A stretch of DNA of 64,000 bases, taken from contig OY992539.1 of the NCBI GenBank assembly GCA_963921195.1, positions 208,696,035 through 208,760,034 on the forward strand. The letters run 5' to 3'. Under the pieces are notes generated by a model. The model made no database searches and was not told the origin of the DNA. It worked only from the letters and a program-made list of their open reading frames with translations. This document shows positions 43,484 through 53,503 of the stretch, piece by piece. This DNA comes from Pegoplata infirma (Eukaryota > Arthropoda > Insecta > Diptera > Anthomyiidae). The position numbers were made by a program, and so were the translations under genes. The first letter of the stretch is position 1, and each line of letters opens with the position of its first letter.

Positions 43484-43890
43484 TCTGCACACTCTTCAAC
43501 GATTGCTATCCTGTTAATAACATGCAAAAGGCGTTTGCTTTAGACAATTACAATTATTAAAATTTTTTTTTAAACCAATTTTAAAATTTATGTTTAAACT
43601 AATTCTTTTATTCTTCTTCAAAACAAAAAAAAACAGCCATAAATTTTGTTTCCATATACTTAATGACTATTTTTATAGTCTTGTTTGATTTTGCTGCTAA
43701 CAAAAAAAAAACACGGTGATAAAATTTTATAGTTTTTCAAAAGAAAAACAAACAAAAAATACCCAACCATCAATAACTAACCGCAAACAACACTCCTCTA
43801 TTATTTTTAAAAACATTTATGACTACTTTTTGTAATCACTATAAAAAAGGAAAATTATATTTAACTCCTACAAAACAAAACTCGAACACA
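43484..43890. other. AT-rich spacer
   Basis: TTAATAACATGCAAAAGGCG and AACCATCAATAACTAACCGC occur once. No gene is visible. Confidence 0.45.
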
Positions 43891-45166
43891 CCAGTGAAAA
43901 ATGTTTATATATGAATTGCACATGAAAAAGGTGTGTTTCTGTACAGGGCGGTCAGTTAATGCTAGAAATTTTAAGTGAGTCAAAAAATTTCGCACTAAAA
44001 AATCGAAAATATGCACTAAAAAATTCAAAATATGCACTAAAAAAATTCGTTATATGCATTAAAAACCAAAAAATATGCACTAAAAAATAAAATTTGTGCA
44101 ATAAAAATGTTGTTTTCATACGAAAAACTGCTTAAAAAAAACAAAAAATAATGCCGGATTTAATTAATCATATTTAATACTTTATCTAAGCACGATACTT
44201 TAGAAATTGAGACAATCTAAAAAAGTTAAACAGAAAAACAAAATCTTTTTTCTTATTTTCAAAATAAATTTTTAAAATTTAAAATAGTTTTTGAAACAAA
44301 AAAATAAATTAAAATTTGTGTTTTTGCTCATTTATCCCAAAATATGCACTTAAAAGTTGAAAATATGCAAAAAATATGCATTTAAAACCAAAATATGCAC
44401 AAATATGTATTTTCATCAAAATATGCAAAAACAAATCAACGCCATTTTAACGAAAATTTCTTTATTCGGAATGATAATTAGTCGATATCGTTTTTAGATT
44501 ATCGACAAAAACGAGATCACATACCTAATGACTAGGGATGAGATTTTCATGCACTAAAAAATTTAAAATATGCGCTTAAAATATGCACTAAAAACTCAAA
44601 ATATGCACTAAAAAACCTAAAAATATGCACTAAAAAATAAAATTTGTGCAATAAAAATCTTGTTTTCATACGAAAAACTTTTAAAAAAGTAAAAAATAAC
44701 TCCGGGTTTCAATAGTAACATTTAAAACTTTATGTAAGCTAGATTTTTTAAAATTTAGACTAAAACAATCTAAAAAAAAAAATTTAAAATAATGAAAATT
44801 TTTTTTTCTAATTTTTAAAATAAATGTTTCAAATTTTAAACAGTTTTTGAAACAAATAAATTTCAATTTGTGTTTTGGCTTATTTATGCCAAATATCCAA
44901 AAATATGCACTTAAAATATGGAAATATGCAAACAATATGCATTTTAAACCAAAATATGCTAAATATGCATATTATGCATTTTTTTTTACCAAAATTGCAA
45001 ACACAAATCAACGCCATTTTAACGCAAATTTCTTGATTCGGAAAGATAATTAGTCGATATCGTTTTTAGATTATCGCCAAAAAATATGCATTTGCATGGA
45101 GATCACATCCCTAATGATCATTAAAAATAAATCATGAATTATATATGGTTAAACATTTTTCACCGG
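43891..45166. mobile_element. TIR element with two internal AATATGCAC units
   Basis: The left end CCAGTGAAAAATGTTTATAT and right end complement CCGGTGAAAAATGTTTAACC form terminal repeats. The left end is also seen at 35759. Inside are two direct units rich in AAAATATGCACTAAAAA: about 43985-44520 and 44524-45114. Both end in TTTTAACG, TTCTTTATTCGG or TTCTTGATTCGG, GTCGATATCGTTTTTAGATT and a GAGATCACAT-CCTAATGA segment, about 575 bp apart. The second unit has TAGGGATGAGAT and ATCACATCCCTA ends, so it may itself be an hAT-like element. Confidence 0.7.
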
Positions 45167-45635
45167 AATTATTTTTTTTTTTTGTTTTTAGCCAAGCGTA
45201 TGAGCTATTAAAATTATTTCTACTACAACTCGTCCATAAACTATAATGACTACACTATTATTATTACTTTGGTTTTTACTAAAAACAGTTATCCATATAG
45301 ACAAACTGAAAAGTGTTTTTTTTTTAACCCATATGGGAGTTGAACTGCATAATGCAGATATATGTTAGAGCACCCTTGTGAACATTTCAAAATCCTAGTA
45401 CTTAAAATGAGAAAAATTCATATTATTAATGTTTTTTTTTTTGTTGTTTTTAAAAAGTTAATGTGTTTCTGCAACAATAAAAAAAAACATGAATTTCATC
45501 AACAACGATAACACACATTACGAGTGAAAAACTCATAATTTCAATAATCTTTATGAGCTAATAGAAGTTTGAAATAACAACCTAAAACAAAAAGCATAGA
45601 GAAAGCAAAGCTTTTTTTTTAATGTGTATAAGTGA
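45167..45635. other. AT-rich spacer
   Basis: It holds GGAGTTGAACTGCATAATGC near 45340, faintly B-box-like on the minus strand but without a convincing tRNA fold. Otherwise nothing. Confidence 0.4.
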
Positions 45636-45738
45636 TTGTATACTAGAGCACCCACAAAATGTATGGGATGTGCAAAAGTGTGTTTTTTATCGCTCCCCGC
45701 TCATTTTCGGATGGGTTGGGAGTAAAAAATAATATCTG

Positions 45739-46336
45739 CACAGAAAAAAATAAAAAAAATTTTTGAGTAAATTTTTAATACTATTGAGTAAAAAATTACT
45801 CAATTTTCCACCAGTAAACGATTTAATAGTATTGAGTAAACTTTTAATAAAAAATTATTAAATGCTTAATAAAAAATTTGAGTAAATTATTAATTCACAC
45901 AATTAAATCTTTACTTAAATTTTTTTAATATTTTAAGTAACTTTTTAATTGTGTCAAGTAAAAATTTACTCAAAATGTATCAAATTATTTTTTTAAAAAG
46001 TTTAAAAAGTTTCTAATTTTTTTTTTCCAAAAAATTGCTTTTACAAACTTTACCAAATATACTTATGTCTTCAAGACAAAGTAAAATTTTATAAAGATGA
46101 TTTCAAACTTTCATATACATATACAAAAAACAATAAACTAAATGAGAATTCAAAACACCAAGAGAAAAAAAAAAATAAAAAAAAAATATTAAATTTGTAT
46201 TAAATTATTTACTCAAATTTTATTTTCAATTTTTGAGTAAATTTTTAATTGCGTCAATTAAAAAATTACTCAAATTTTTTTTAAAAAATTAAACAAGTGA
46301 TTACTCAAATTTGTTTCCTCCATATTTTTTTCTGTG
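45739..46336. mobile_element. Nested CACAGAAAAA-TIR element, 598 bp
   Basis: The ends are CACAGAAAAAAATAAAAA and ATTTTTTTCTGTG. The interior is made of GAGTAAATTTTTAATNNNTT and its mirror. TG flanks both ends. The opposite arm of the host palindrome at about 48032-48055 shows the uninterrupted sequence, confirming the boundaries and the TG duplication. Confidence 0.9.
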
Positions 46337-46841
46337 TGTCCAGAAATTGGACTTCTAGGTTGCAAACAGGCCAAGCGGTTTGAACTTTTGACCTCTAAAA
46401 TGGACTAAAAACCCTTCTTAGATTCAACTGCATGTAACTATCAAAATAAAAGTTTTTCGCAATCAACTTTCATAACATTTTTTTTGTAGAATCACTATGC
46501 AAAGATTTTTCTCTCTTATTGTTTTGACCTAAGTATGTCAGATCGTGGTGTTTTGAGCGGTAAAAGTCAAAATTTGGGTCAGAACTTTTTTTTTAAAAAT
46601 TCTCATAAATTTTTAAATTGGGGAAAATTTGAGCTCTTTGCATAATTTAATAGGGTATTGAATGTAGTTTTCCAAAAAAAATTTTCTTACAAAAATATAT
46701 CGACCCTTCCATGAAAAAATGCTAAAGTAATAATCTGAATCACATTTTTTTACTACTCAACCCCAGTATGGGGGATTACTAACTTTGTCATTCCGTGTGT
46801 AATGCATCAAAACATCGGTTTAGGATTCCATTAAGCATGTA

Positions 46842-47541
46842 TGGGGTATTCCATGCCAAATTAGACACTTTGAAAAATGCCAAATCGAACAATTAAAAAA
46901 TATATATTTAAGAATTGTTAATTTTTTTACATTTTTAAGGGACAAGCCACTTCCAAATAAATTTTTAGATTTTTTTTGATAATCCGTTAAAAAAATATCA
47001 AAGTTTCAAAAAAAAAACACAAGTTTTTTACTCATAACTCTTTCAAAATTTACCAAATTCTGTTTTGTTAAAATTTTGAAAATCAAGACCGACCTTTATT
47101 AAATTTTACACCCCAAAATTTTTTTCGACCAAAAAATAAATTGAAGTTTACCACATAAAATTAAAAAAAAATATCAAATAAAAAATTTTAAGAATAGATT
47201 GAACGTTACCACATAAAATTGAAAAAAAAGAAACAATCAAAGAGTGCAAACATTTAAAAAAATAATATATTAATTTTAAACCTTAAAAATTACATATAAC
47301 AACACTTTAAAAAATTGTAAATAAAAAACAAAAATTAAAAAAAAAAAAAAAAAATTGAAGAAGTTATGATAAAATTACGCAAACTATTTTTAAAAATTCG
47401 ATATCTTTTGAACAGGTAATCAAAAAATGACAAAATTTACTTGGATAATGTTTTCAATGAGTACTAAAAAATTAATAAAAAAATTAAAAAAATCTAATAT
47501 TATAATTTTTTTAAGTGTCAAATTTGGCATAGAATACCCCA
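46842..47541. mobile_element. TGGGGTATTCC-ended element in the palindrome centre
   Basis: Ends TGGGGTATTCCATGCC and its complement, with AATTAGACACTTTGAAAAA against TTTTTTAAGTGTCAAATTT. TA lies at each flank. It is the same family as the element starting at 14648. The flanking mini-me head fragments are inverted copies of each other. Confidence 0.65.
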
Positions 47542-48144
47542 TATATGCTTAATGGAATCCTAGACCGATGTTTTGATGCGTTACACACGGAATGACAAAG
47601 TTAGTATTTCCCCATACTGGGGTTGAATAGTAAAAAAATGTGATTCAGAGCAGGATCTTGGCAATTTTTCATGGAAGGGTCGATATATTTTTGTAAGAAA
47701 AATTTTTTTGGAAAAATACATTCAATACCCTATTAAATTATGCAAAGAGCTCAAATTTTCCCCAATTCAAAAATTTACGAGAATTTTTCAAAAAAAAGTT
47801 CTGACCCAAATTTTGACTTTACCCGCACAAAACACCACGATCTGACATACTTAGGTCAAAACAATATAGGACAAAAATCTTTGCATAGTGATTCTACAAA
47901 AAAATTGTTATGACAGTTAATTGCGAAAAACTTAAATTTTAAGAGTTACAGGCAAATGAATCTATAAAGGTTTTTTAGTCCATTTTTGAGGTCAAAAGTT
48001 CAAACCGCTTGGCCTGTTTGCAACTTAGGAGTCCAATTTCTGAACAGATATTATTTTTTACTCTTAACACAACCGAAAATGAGCGGGGAGCGATAAAAAA
48101 AACAATTATGCACATATGGGTACTCTATTGTATACTCATATAAG

Positions 48145-49225
48145 CAGTGTTGCCATAAGTTGAAACTGAGAAGGTGCTAGATCTCAAAATAATGGGTGCT
48201 AGATTGTTCTACAGCTATAAAATTGGGTGCTAGATTGTTTTTACAGTTCGTGTACCCCTGATTTTGAAAATTTTGGATTTCCACTGCTGCTATACACTGA
48301 ATTTGTTAAACGGGCTGAAATATGTACCTGGTTAATCGGTTAAAGTTTCCAATTTCGGCCAAAAATTAATTAAATAAAAAAAAAAAATATTTTTTTTTTT
48401 GAATCTACTCACGTAAAATATATATCGGCCATTCCATGAGAGACCGCCCAAAAATGTAGATTTTTTGACCGACGGTCTTTAGATTTTTTTAATATTTTGC
48501 AGAAAAATACTCTATGGGCCCATATCGCCAAAATATAAAAAACTCGCGATTTTATTCGATTTTTTAATTTTGAAAAACCAAAAAATCAGTCAAAAGTGTC
48601 TCAATTAAAAAAGCCATAAATTTGGTAATTTTTAATGGATCTGAATGATCAAAAGCGTGTTTTGATAAGACTATTGTTTACTTTAAGAAAAATTACAAAC
48701 AAATATTTTTGGTAAAATAAACTGCATTTTTCCGCAATTGCATTTTCCTAATGCATTTTTCGCTGATTTGAGTATCATCCGATTTATTTTTTTTAGCATT
48801 TTCCGAAAATTTAGGAATTTTTACTTTAAATTGGCATCCTCAAACCTCTGGGACGCGCCCTTTTACTATATTAATTTTTTTTTTTAAGAAACTTCTTCCA
48901 AAATGTTTCTTTAGTAAAGAGAAAAAATTTCAAATATTAACTGTGCGATTCGGTTTCGCCCGAATATTGATTTTTTGGCCAAATATTCGGTTCGGCCTCG
49001 AAAAACTGGTTTCGGTCGGCCTCGAAAAACTGGTTTCGGTCGGACTCTACAAAATATTTAAACAAGGTGGTTAAAAATTCAAAAGTCTGAAGTGGGTGCT
49101 AGATTATTCAAAAATTCTGAAGTGGGTGCTAGATTATTGTCTAGCACCCAGGTCTAAAATTTTGGTGCTAGATCACTAACGCGGGTGCTGGATCTAGAAC
49201 CCAAAGTGCTGACATGGCAAGCCTG
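48145..49225. mobile_element. hAT-like element with CAGTGTTGCCAT ends
   Basis: The ends are CAGTGTTGCCATAAG and complement CAGGCTTGCCATGTCAG. CATATAAG flanks both sides (48137-48144, 49226-49233). Subterminal GGGTGCTAGATTATTC repeats occur near both ends, at least eight times on both strands. It holds a TCGGCCATTCCATGAGAGAC segment after TATA (48425), probably another TATA-targeting element, and a twofold 24-bp repeat GGCCTCGAAAAACTGGTTTC near 49000-49040. No transposase. Confidence 0.85.
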
Positions 49226-49280
49226 CATATAAGGGATTCTATAAGGAGTATAAAATTTAAAGTGTAAGTTAGTAAAGCTT

Positions 49281-49740
49281 TATTTTGAGTAGGTTTATTC
49301 TAGCTCGAGGTCGTTATTTTCGTTACTGATTAAAACTATGATGTTCTTATAGATAAACTTTCAAGAAAATTTTGTTTGATTTAAATTTATTTATGTTGGT
49401 CATTTTTGCAAGACTTAATCTACGCGTGTTTCGGAATTCATCAGTTTTCATTGTCAAGATTGTTTAGCAAATATAAAAACCCTATAGCGCGAAATAATCT
49501 TGACAATGGAATTTGACAAGTTCCGAAACACGTGTCGTTTAAGTCTTGCAAAAATGACCCACTTAAATAAATTTAAAACAGAAAAATTATTTTTATGAAA
49601 CTTATTCTATGAGAATATCACAGTTTTAATTAGTAAAGAAATAAATGACCTCGAGCTAGAACAAACCTACTCAAAATATAATATTTTAAAGGTCAAATAA
49701 ATCAATTTTTATGTTTTAATAAAAATAAATCAGAATTTTA
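49281..49740. mobile_element. Palindromic MITE with GAGCTAGAATAAACC arms
   Basis: TTTTGAGTAGGTTTATTCTA and CTCGAGGTC on the left pair with the complement at 49648-49680. The inner arms TTCATTGTCAAGATTG / AATCTTGACAATGGAA pair across a short loop. A 13-bp direct repeat TTAGTAAAGCTTT lies at 49268 and 49738, a candidate target duplication. A half copy is at 55140-55370 and a fragment at 12487. Confidence 0.75.
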
Positions 49741-49930
49741 GTAAAGCTTTTTTTTTATTTTGTTCATCAATATTTCAGGTGCCCAGATGGGGGCCTTGTT
49801 TTTAAGACGTAAAAAATGCATAAATTTATGTATTGGTGTATAGTGCTGCAGTTTTCTATTAAATTCATGTGTAATTGTGCTTGAAGTCAAAATTTTTAAC
49901 TTATTTTAGGCGCCCAGATGGGGCCTCTTT
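49741..49930 (+). repeat. Two GCGCCCAGATGGGGCC motifs
   Basis: TTTCAGGTGCCCAGATGGGG (about 49778) and TTTTAGGCGCCCAGATGGGG (about 49907) are two copies about 130 bp apart, each followed by CCTTGTTTTT or CCTCTTTTTT. They resemble the GGCGCCCAANNNGGGGC motif repeated at 56-64 kb. Confidence 0.55.
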
Positions 49931-50028
49931 TTTATACCCTCCACTCTAGTGATAGAGAGTATATATAAGTTTGACATTTCGTTTGTAACACCTCGAAATA
50001 TTAGTCTAGGACCCCATAAAGTATATAC
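49931..50028 (+). mobile_element. mini-me-like head fragment, copy 13
   Basis: TATACCCTCCACTCTAGTGA, GACATTTCGTTTGTAACACC and CCCCATAAAGTATATA, then an abrupt switch to CAGTGAGCGAAAATACATTG, which looks like the end of a Tc1/mariner-type element inserted at TA. The remainder of neither can be followed. Confidence 0.6.
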
Positions 50029-50109
50029 AGTGAGCGAAAATACATTGGAAGATGCAATTCGTTAAAGACAAAGTTAACAATACTAAATGTTATTATGAAG
50101 TATTATTTT

Positions 50110-50190
50110 GATAAATGCTATGTAGGTACTTTATAAGGCTTTAATTTAAGCTTGATAGCGTCCAGATTGAGTAAATAACACTGTGCAACA
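50110..50190 (-). repeat. AAGCTT-bearing dispersed repeat, copy 5
   Basis: On the minus strand: TTACTCAATCTGGACGCTAT, CAAGCTTAAATTAAAGCC and AAAGTACCTACATAG. Again it lies close to a mini-me head. Confidence 0.65.
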
Positions 50191-50426
50191 AGAAAAATGA
50201 GCCTCAATGGCTTCAACGCCATATGAAAGTAGACCATCAAGTGGACAAAATCCCCAAAGGGTTTTTCAAAGTCAGTTCGGATTTCTTTTTTATAGCCCAC
50301 TGAAGTTTTTATTTTTTTATCAAAGGCGTTTGGAAAACGTCAAAAATACTATAATAAGAACACAGCTGAGCTTCAAAATATTACTTGATGTTTTCAGTGA
50401 AATTTTATGGCTTTTTTTAGAACATT

Positions 50427-50950
50427 TTAACCCTCTAACTGCTATTTTAAGGGGTCATTGTAGTCCTTTTTCAAAAACTAAACACAGAGTCTAATAAAAC
50501 GTCCATTTAAAGGGTTAAAATGTTCTACAAATATTTTCCTCATAAAATTTCACTAGGGGTTGTCAAATGTTCAAAGTTTGTGCGACATGCGCAAAATGCT
50601 TAAAAAGGGTCAAGTATAAATAATCAATGTTTGTTATTTTTTTTACCAAAGCAGTGTTAAAAAATATCGACAAAAAAGAGTGAAAATATGCTTTTGAGCT
50701 AAAAATGATGTTCTGATGTGTTTTATAAAATTTTATGATGATTCTTTTCTTTGACCAAATTAACCCTCTAGCTCCCGTTTTAAAGGGTCAATTGTGTCCT
50801 CTTTTAAAAGAAATACAAAAAAAGTCTATAAAAAAGGCAGTTAGAGGGTTAAAATGTTTTACAAATATTTTTTGCATCAAATTTTACTAGGGTACGTCTA
50901 AGACAGAAAGTTCGTCCAGCATATAGAAAATGCTTAAAAATTTTAAAGTA
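50427..50950 (+). repeat. Two direct copies of about 330 bp, each with a TTAA element
   Basis: CCCTCTAACTGCTATTTTAA (50431) and CCCTCTAGCTCCCGTTTTAA (50764) are each closed by a complement ending at TTAA (50515-50518, 50849-50852). The inner elements of about 84 bp have CCCTCTAACTGC ends and TTAA on both sides, as in piggyBac-type MITEs. The following sequence AAAATTTCACTAGGG / AAATTTTACTAGGG and AAAATGCTTAAAAA recurs too, so the duplication is larger than the element. Confidence 0.7.
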
Positions 50951-50999
50951 TTCAAAATTTTTTTTTATATTTTTTTGGAACGAAATATAAAAAAAAAAA

Positions 51000-51830
51000 A
51001 AACAAGTAAAAAGGTTAAATTGGACTTTGTCGAATGTATTGATACCCTCCACAATGCAAAAAAGTTTATTTAACAAAAAAAAAACAAAAAAAATTAAAAA
51101 AAAAAAAAATCCCGAAAATAATTTTTTGGTAAAAAAAATTAGCAAAAATGTTTTTTTTGTAAAAAAAATATGTTTGTACTTGTTTAAATACCATTCGGTG
51201 ATCAAATATGTTCACATGTGTCAACCAGCAGCCGAATTAAAGCATTTTGTGTTTTAAGGTTATGTTGAATGTACCACAATTTTCGTGGTGTCCTTACATT
51301 TTCGTTCATAACTTTTGAACCGATGAACATATTTCGCTCAAATGCAATACCAAACTACTTATGGCAACAACAAGTAAATATGCTAAGTCTTATGGCGTTT
51401 TCTTTTCTGGAAAAAAATGTTGCACTTTCTGCACTTTTTTTTCTTTAATGCCTCTTTGTGCACAGTTATGTACAGTAAATATAGACGTATTTGGTACCAA
51501 ATGGAAGGTATTTATAAGGACTATAAAATGCTATATCAAGCATTTGAAAACAATACTCAGTTTTTGAGCAGATCCGATAAATGTAAAAATTTATGGGATT
51601 TTGACATTTTTTTCAATATAATAAGCGTGTTTCGACATTTTATTACGAACAGTTAGATAGAACTCGAAAATACCTTTCCTTTGGTACCAAATACGTCTAT
51701 TCTTACTGTTTATTACTGTCCACAAAGAGTTATTAAAGAAAAAAAAGTGCAGAAAGTGCAACATTTTTTTCCAGAAAAGAAAACGCCATTAGATATATCT
51801 GTTTAATATTTTGGCCATGATAACAATTGA
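51000..51830 (-). mobile_element. mini-me-like repeat, copy 14, interrupted
   Basis: The 3' end complement ACAAGTAAAAAGGTTAAATT with TTTGTCGAATGTATTGATAC is at 51003-51045. Body GCCGAATTAAAGCATTTTGT and AACCGATGAACATATTTCGC match copy 12. At 51392 it is split by a TGGCGTTTTC element and resumes with ATATTTTGGCCATGATAACA. The GTCY core and head are gone. Confidence 0.75.
51393..51788. mobile_element. 396-bp palindromic element flanked by TTA
   Basis: The ends are TGGCGTTTTCTTTTCTGGAA and its complement. TTA lies on each side (51390-51392, 51789-51791). The arms include AATGTTGCACTTTCTGCACT. The inner parts show ATTTGGTACCAAATGG and its mirror. A 3-bp TTA duplication is typical of PIF/Harbinger-type elements, but the superfamily is inferred only from that. 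Frames of 68 and 79 codons are inside it. Confidence 0.75.
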
Positions 51831-51890
51831 TATTTTTCGAATTAAATCTGTAATTACAGTTTAAATTAAAGATTTTTTTAATTAACTTAC

Positions 51891-51953
51891 CTTACTCTGT
51901 GCATGGTGATGGCGCAGTTACTGTAGATTGCCTTATATTCACTCACACTTATA
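51891..51953 (-). CDS. Candidate 63-nt internal exon (unknown gene)
   Basis: On the minus strand a long pyrimidine tract, TTTTTTTTCTCTTTCAG, directly precedes the segment, and its end AGTAAG is followed by GTAAGTTAATT, a near-perfect fly donor. Length 63 nt keeps the frame. One frame, starting after the first base, is open throughout and includes EYKAIYSNCAITMHRV. The other frames have stops or leave unlikely residues. The segment is visibly more GC-rich than its surroundings and belongs to no repeat seen here. I do not recognise the protein. An alternative is a 5' exon, since an ATG in context ATCACCATGC lies 16 nt before the donor. Being on the minus strand, it implies that the DNA on either side is intron of a large gene. 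Its mobile neighbours come within about 100 bp. Confidence 0.55.
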
Positions 51954-52369
51954 CTGAAAGAGAAAAAAAATTATATAAATTAAAATTATAATGTTTAAAT
52001 CATAAAGTTTTTACTTTTTTTTTTTTTAATAAAGGCTTGGTAAGTATTATTATATTGACGCCCTATGTTCACTTTGAACTTTTATTTAAGTATTAATTAA
52101 AAATCGATATGTATTTCTATTTCTATTAATATTTAATTAAATAAAGGACATATATATAATATATATAAGTATTATTAGTAAAGAGAGTATAATTTTGTAA
52201 TCATTAGAAAGAGTTTTTCATTAGTTTTTTTTTAATTGTCGTATTTTTCGACTAAATGTTTTTGAGCTTAATTTTTTTTCTAATTTTTAGAAAACAAAGC
52301 ACTTTAATTAAGTTTAATATAAAAATGAATTCGATTTTTTTAACTCTGAATATTCTAAGACACTTTTCG
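51954..52369. other. AT-rich sequence upstream of the candidate exon
   Basis: It contains the pyrimidine tract of the acceptor (as AGAAAAAAAATTATATAAAT on the plus strand) and a short TATATATAATATATATAA tract near 52150. No other element. Confidence 0.5.
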
Positions 52370-52810
52370 TATAGAAAGAATCTCAGATCCTGAGACATTA
52401 TTCTTATAGAAAAATTCTCAGATTGTAAAATATTTTTTTACAGAAAATTTCTGAGACTCTATAAAATATTTCGCATGAAAAGTTTTCATTTTTCGTAAAT
52501 TTTTTCTTATAAAAAATTTTCAGATTCAGATTATTTTTTCGTAAGACAGATTCTGAGTCATTTTTAAAGAAAATTCTAAGTTTTTGAGACATTTTTCGTA
52601 TAGAAAAGGTCACACATTTATACTCCATACATTTTTTCTATAGGATTTCGAAATATTTTTCTAAAGAAAAGTGTCTGATTCTAGGCATTTTATCTCAGAT
52701 TCTGAGACATTTGTCTAACAAAAAAGGCTAAGATTCTGAGACATTTGTCCCACAGAAAAAGTCTCAGATTCTGAGACATTTATCCTATAAAAAAATCTCA
52801 TATTAATTTT
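52370..52810 (+). repeat. TCTCAGATTCTGAGACATTT tandem repeat
   Basis: About ten degenerate units of 35-45 bp carry TCTCAGATTCTGAGACATTT and TTTTCTATAGAAAAA-like palindromic cores. The last units (52690-52800) are the cleanest. Related words occur near 7.9, 11.8, 23.9 and 41.45 kb. A 74-codon minus-strand frame is a by-product. Confidence 0.75.
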
Positions 52811-53065
52811 TTCATCTTAATTTGTTGAATTTTTTTTTTTTCTGAAATCTTTACCCAATTTTCCTTATTTGGTTGAACAAATGTTTCTGATATTTTCAGA
52901 ATTTCTTTAAGTTTTGCAGAATTTTTTTGTATTTTTTTTTTGCATAATGCATTAATCCATTAATGCAAAAAAGTTCACAAAAATATTAGTTTTTATCCGT
53001 TTCCTGCGTTTTTATCGTCGTTTGTAAAATTATACAAATGGTCTATTCGTCTTTATTCGCATGAA
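52811..53065. other. AT-rich spacer, nothing recognised
   Basis: TAATGCATTAATCCATTAATGC occurs near 52945. No gene. Confidence 0.45.
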
Positions 53066-53071
53066 CTGTTC

Positions 53072-53503
53072 AATTGTAATTCGAAGATTCTACTTGTAAT
53101 TCGAAGATTCCATTTGTAATTCGAAGATTCCATTTGTAATTCGAAGATTCCATTTTTAATTTGAAGATTCCATTTGTAATTCGAAAATTATACTTGTAAT
53201 TCGAAGATTCTATTTGTAATTCGAAGATTCCATTTGTAATTCGAAGATTCCAATTGTAATTCGCAAAAAAATCAACTGAATTTCCATTGATATTTTACGA
53301 ATTACAATTGGAATCTTCGAATTACAAATGGAGTCTTCGAATTACAAATAGAATCTTCGAATTACAAATAGAATCTTCGAATTTCAAGTAGAATCTTCGA
53401 ATTACAAATGGAATCTTCAAATTCCAAATGGAATCTTCGAATTACAAGTAGAATCTTCGAATTACAATTGATCTTTTACGAATTACATCTGTAAATGGTG
53501 TAG
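53072..53503. mobile_element. Third copy of the FB-like foldback family (short arms)
   Basis: The left arm has TAATTCGAAGATTCCATTTG units (53072-53270) and the right arm AATTACAAATGGAATCTTCG units (53290-53480), ending CATCTGTAAATGGTGTAG at 53503. The left arm lacks the terminal CTACACCATTT. Units are 20 bp of the GATTCC type, with almost none of the GATCAATTG type. It is a smaller relative of the 41.7-kb element. Confidence 0.8.

Larger units (their letters stand above)
45644..48127. mobile_element. 2.48-kb hAT-like palindromic element
   Basis: TTGTATAC occurs on both sides (45636-45643, 48128-48135), an 8-bp target duplication. The ends are TAGAGCACCCACAAAATG and complement TAGAGTACCCATATGTG. 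The arms pair over about 1.2 kb (ATCGCTCCCCGCTCATTTTC, AGGCCAAGCGGTTTGAACTT, TCAGATCGTGGTGTTTTG). The innermost part (46842-47541) has TGGGGTATTCCATGCCAAAT ends and is flanked by inverted pieces of a mini-me head (GTCATTCCGTGTGTAATGC), so it captured both. The left arm is split by a nested CACAGAAAA element. No coding sequence. Confidence 0.85.

Noticed and set aside
45330..45375. Possible tRNA-like B box on the minus strand
   Set aside because: Only a partial match, with no A box at the right distance and no stem pairing.
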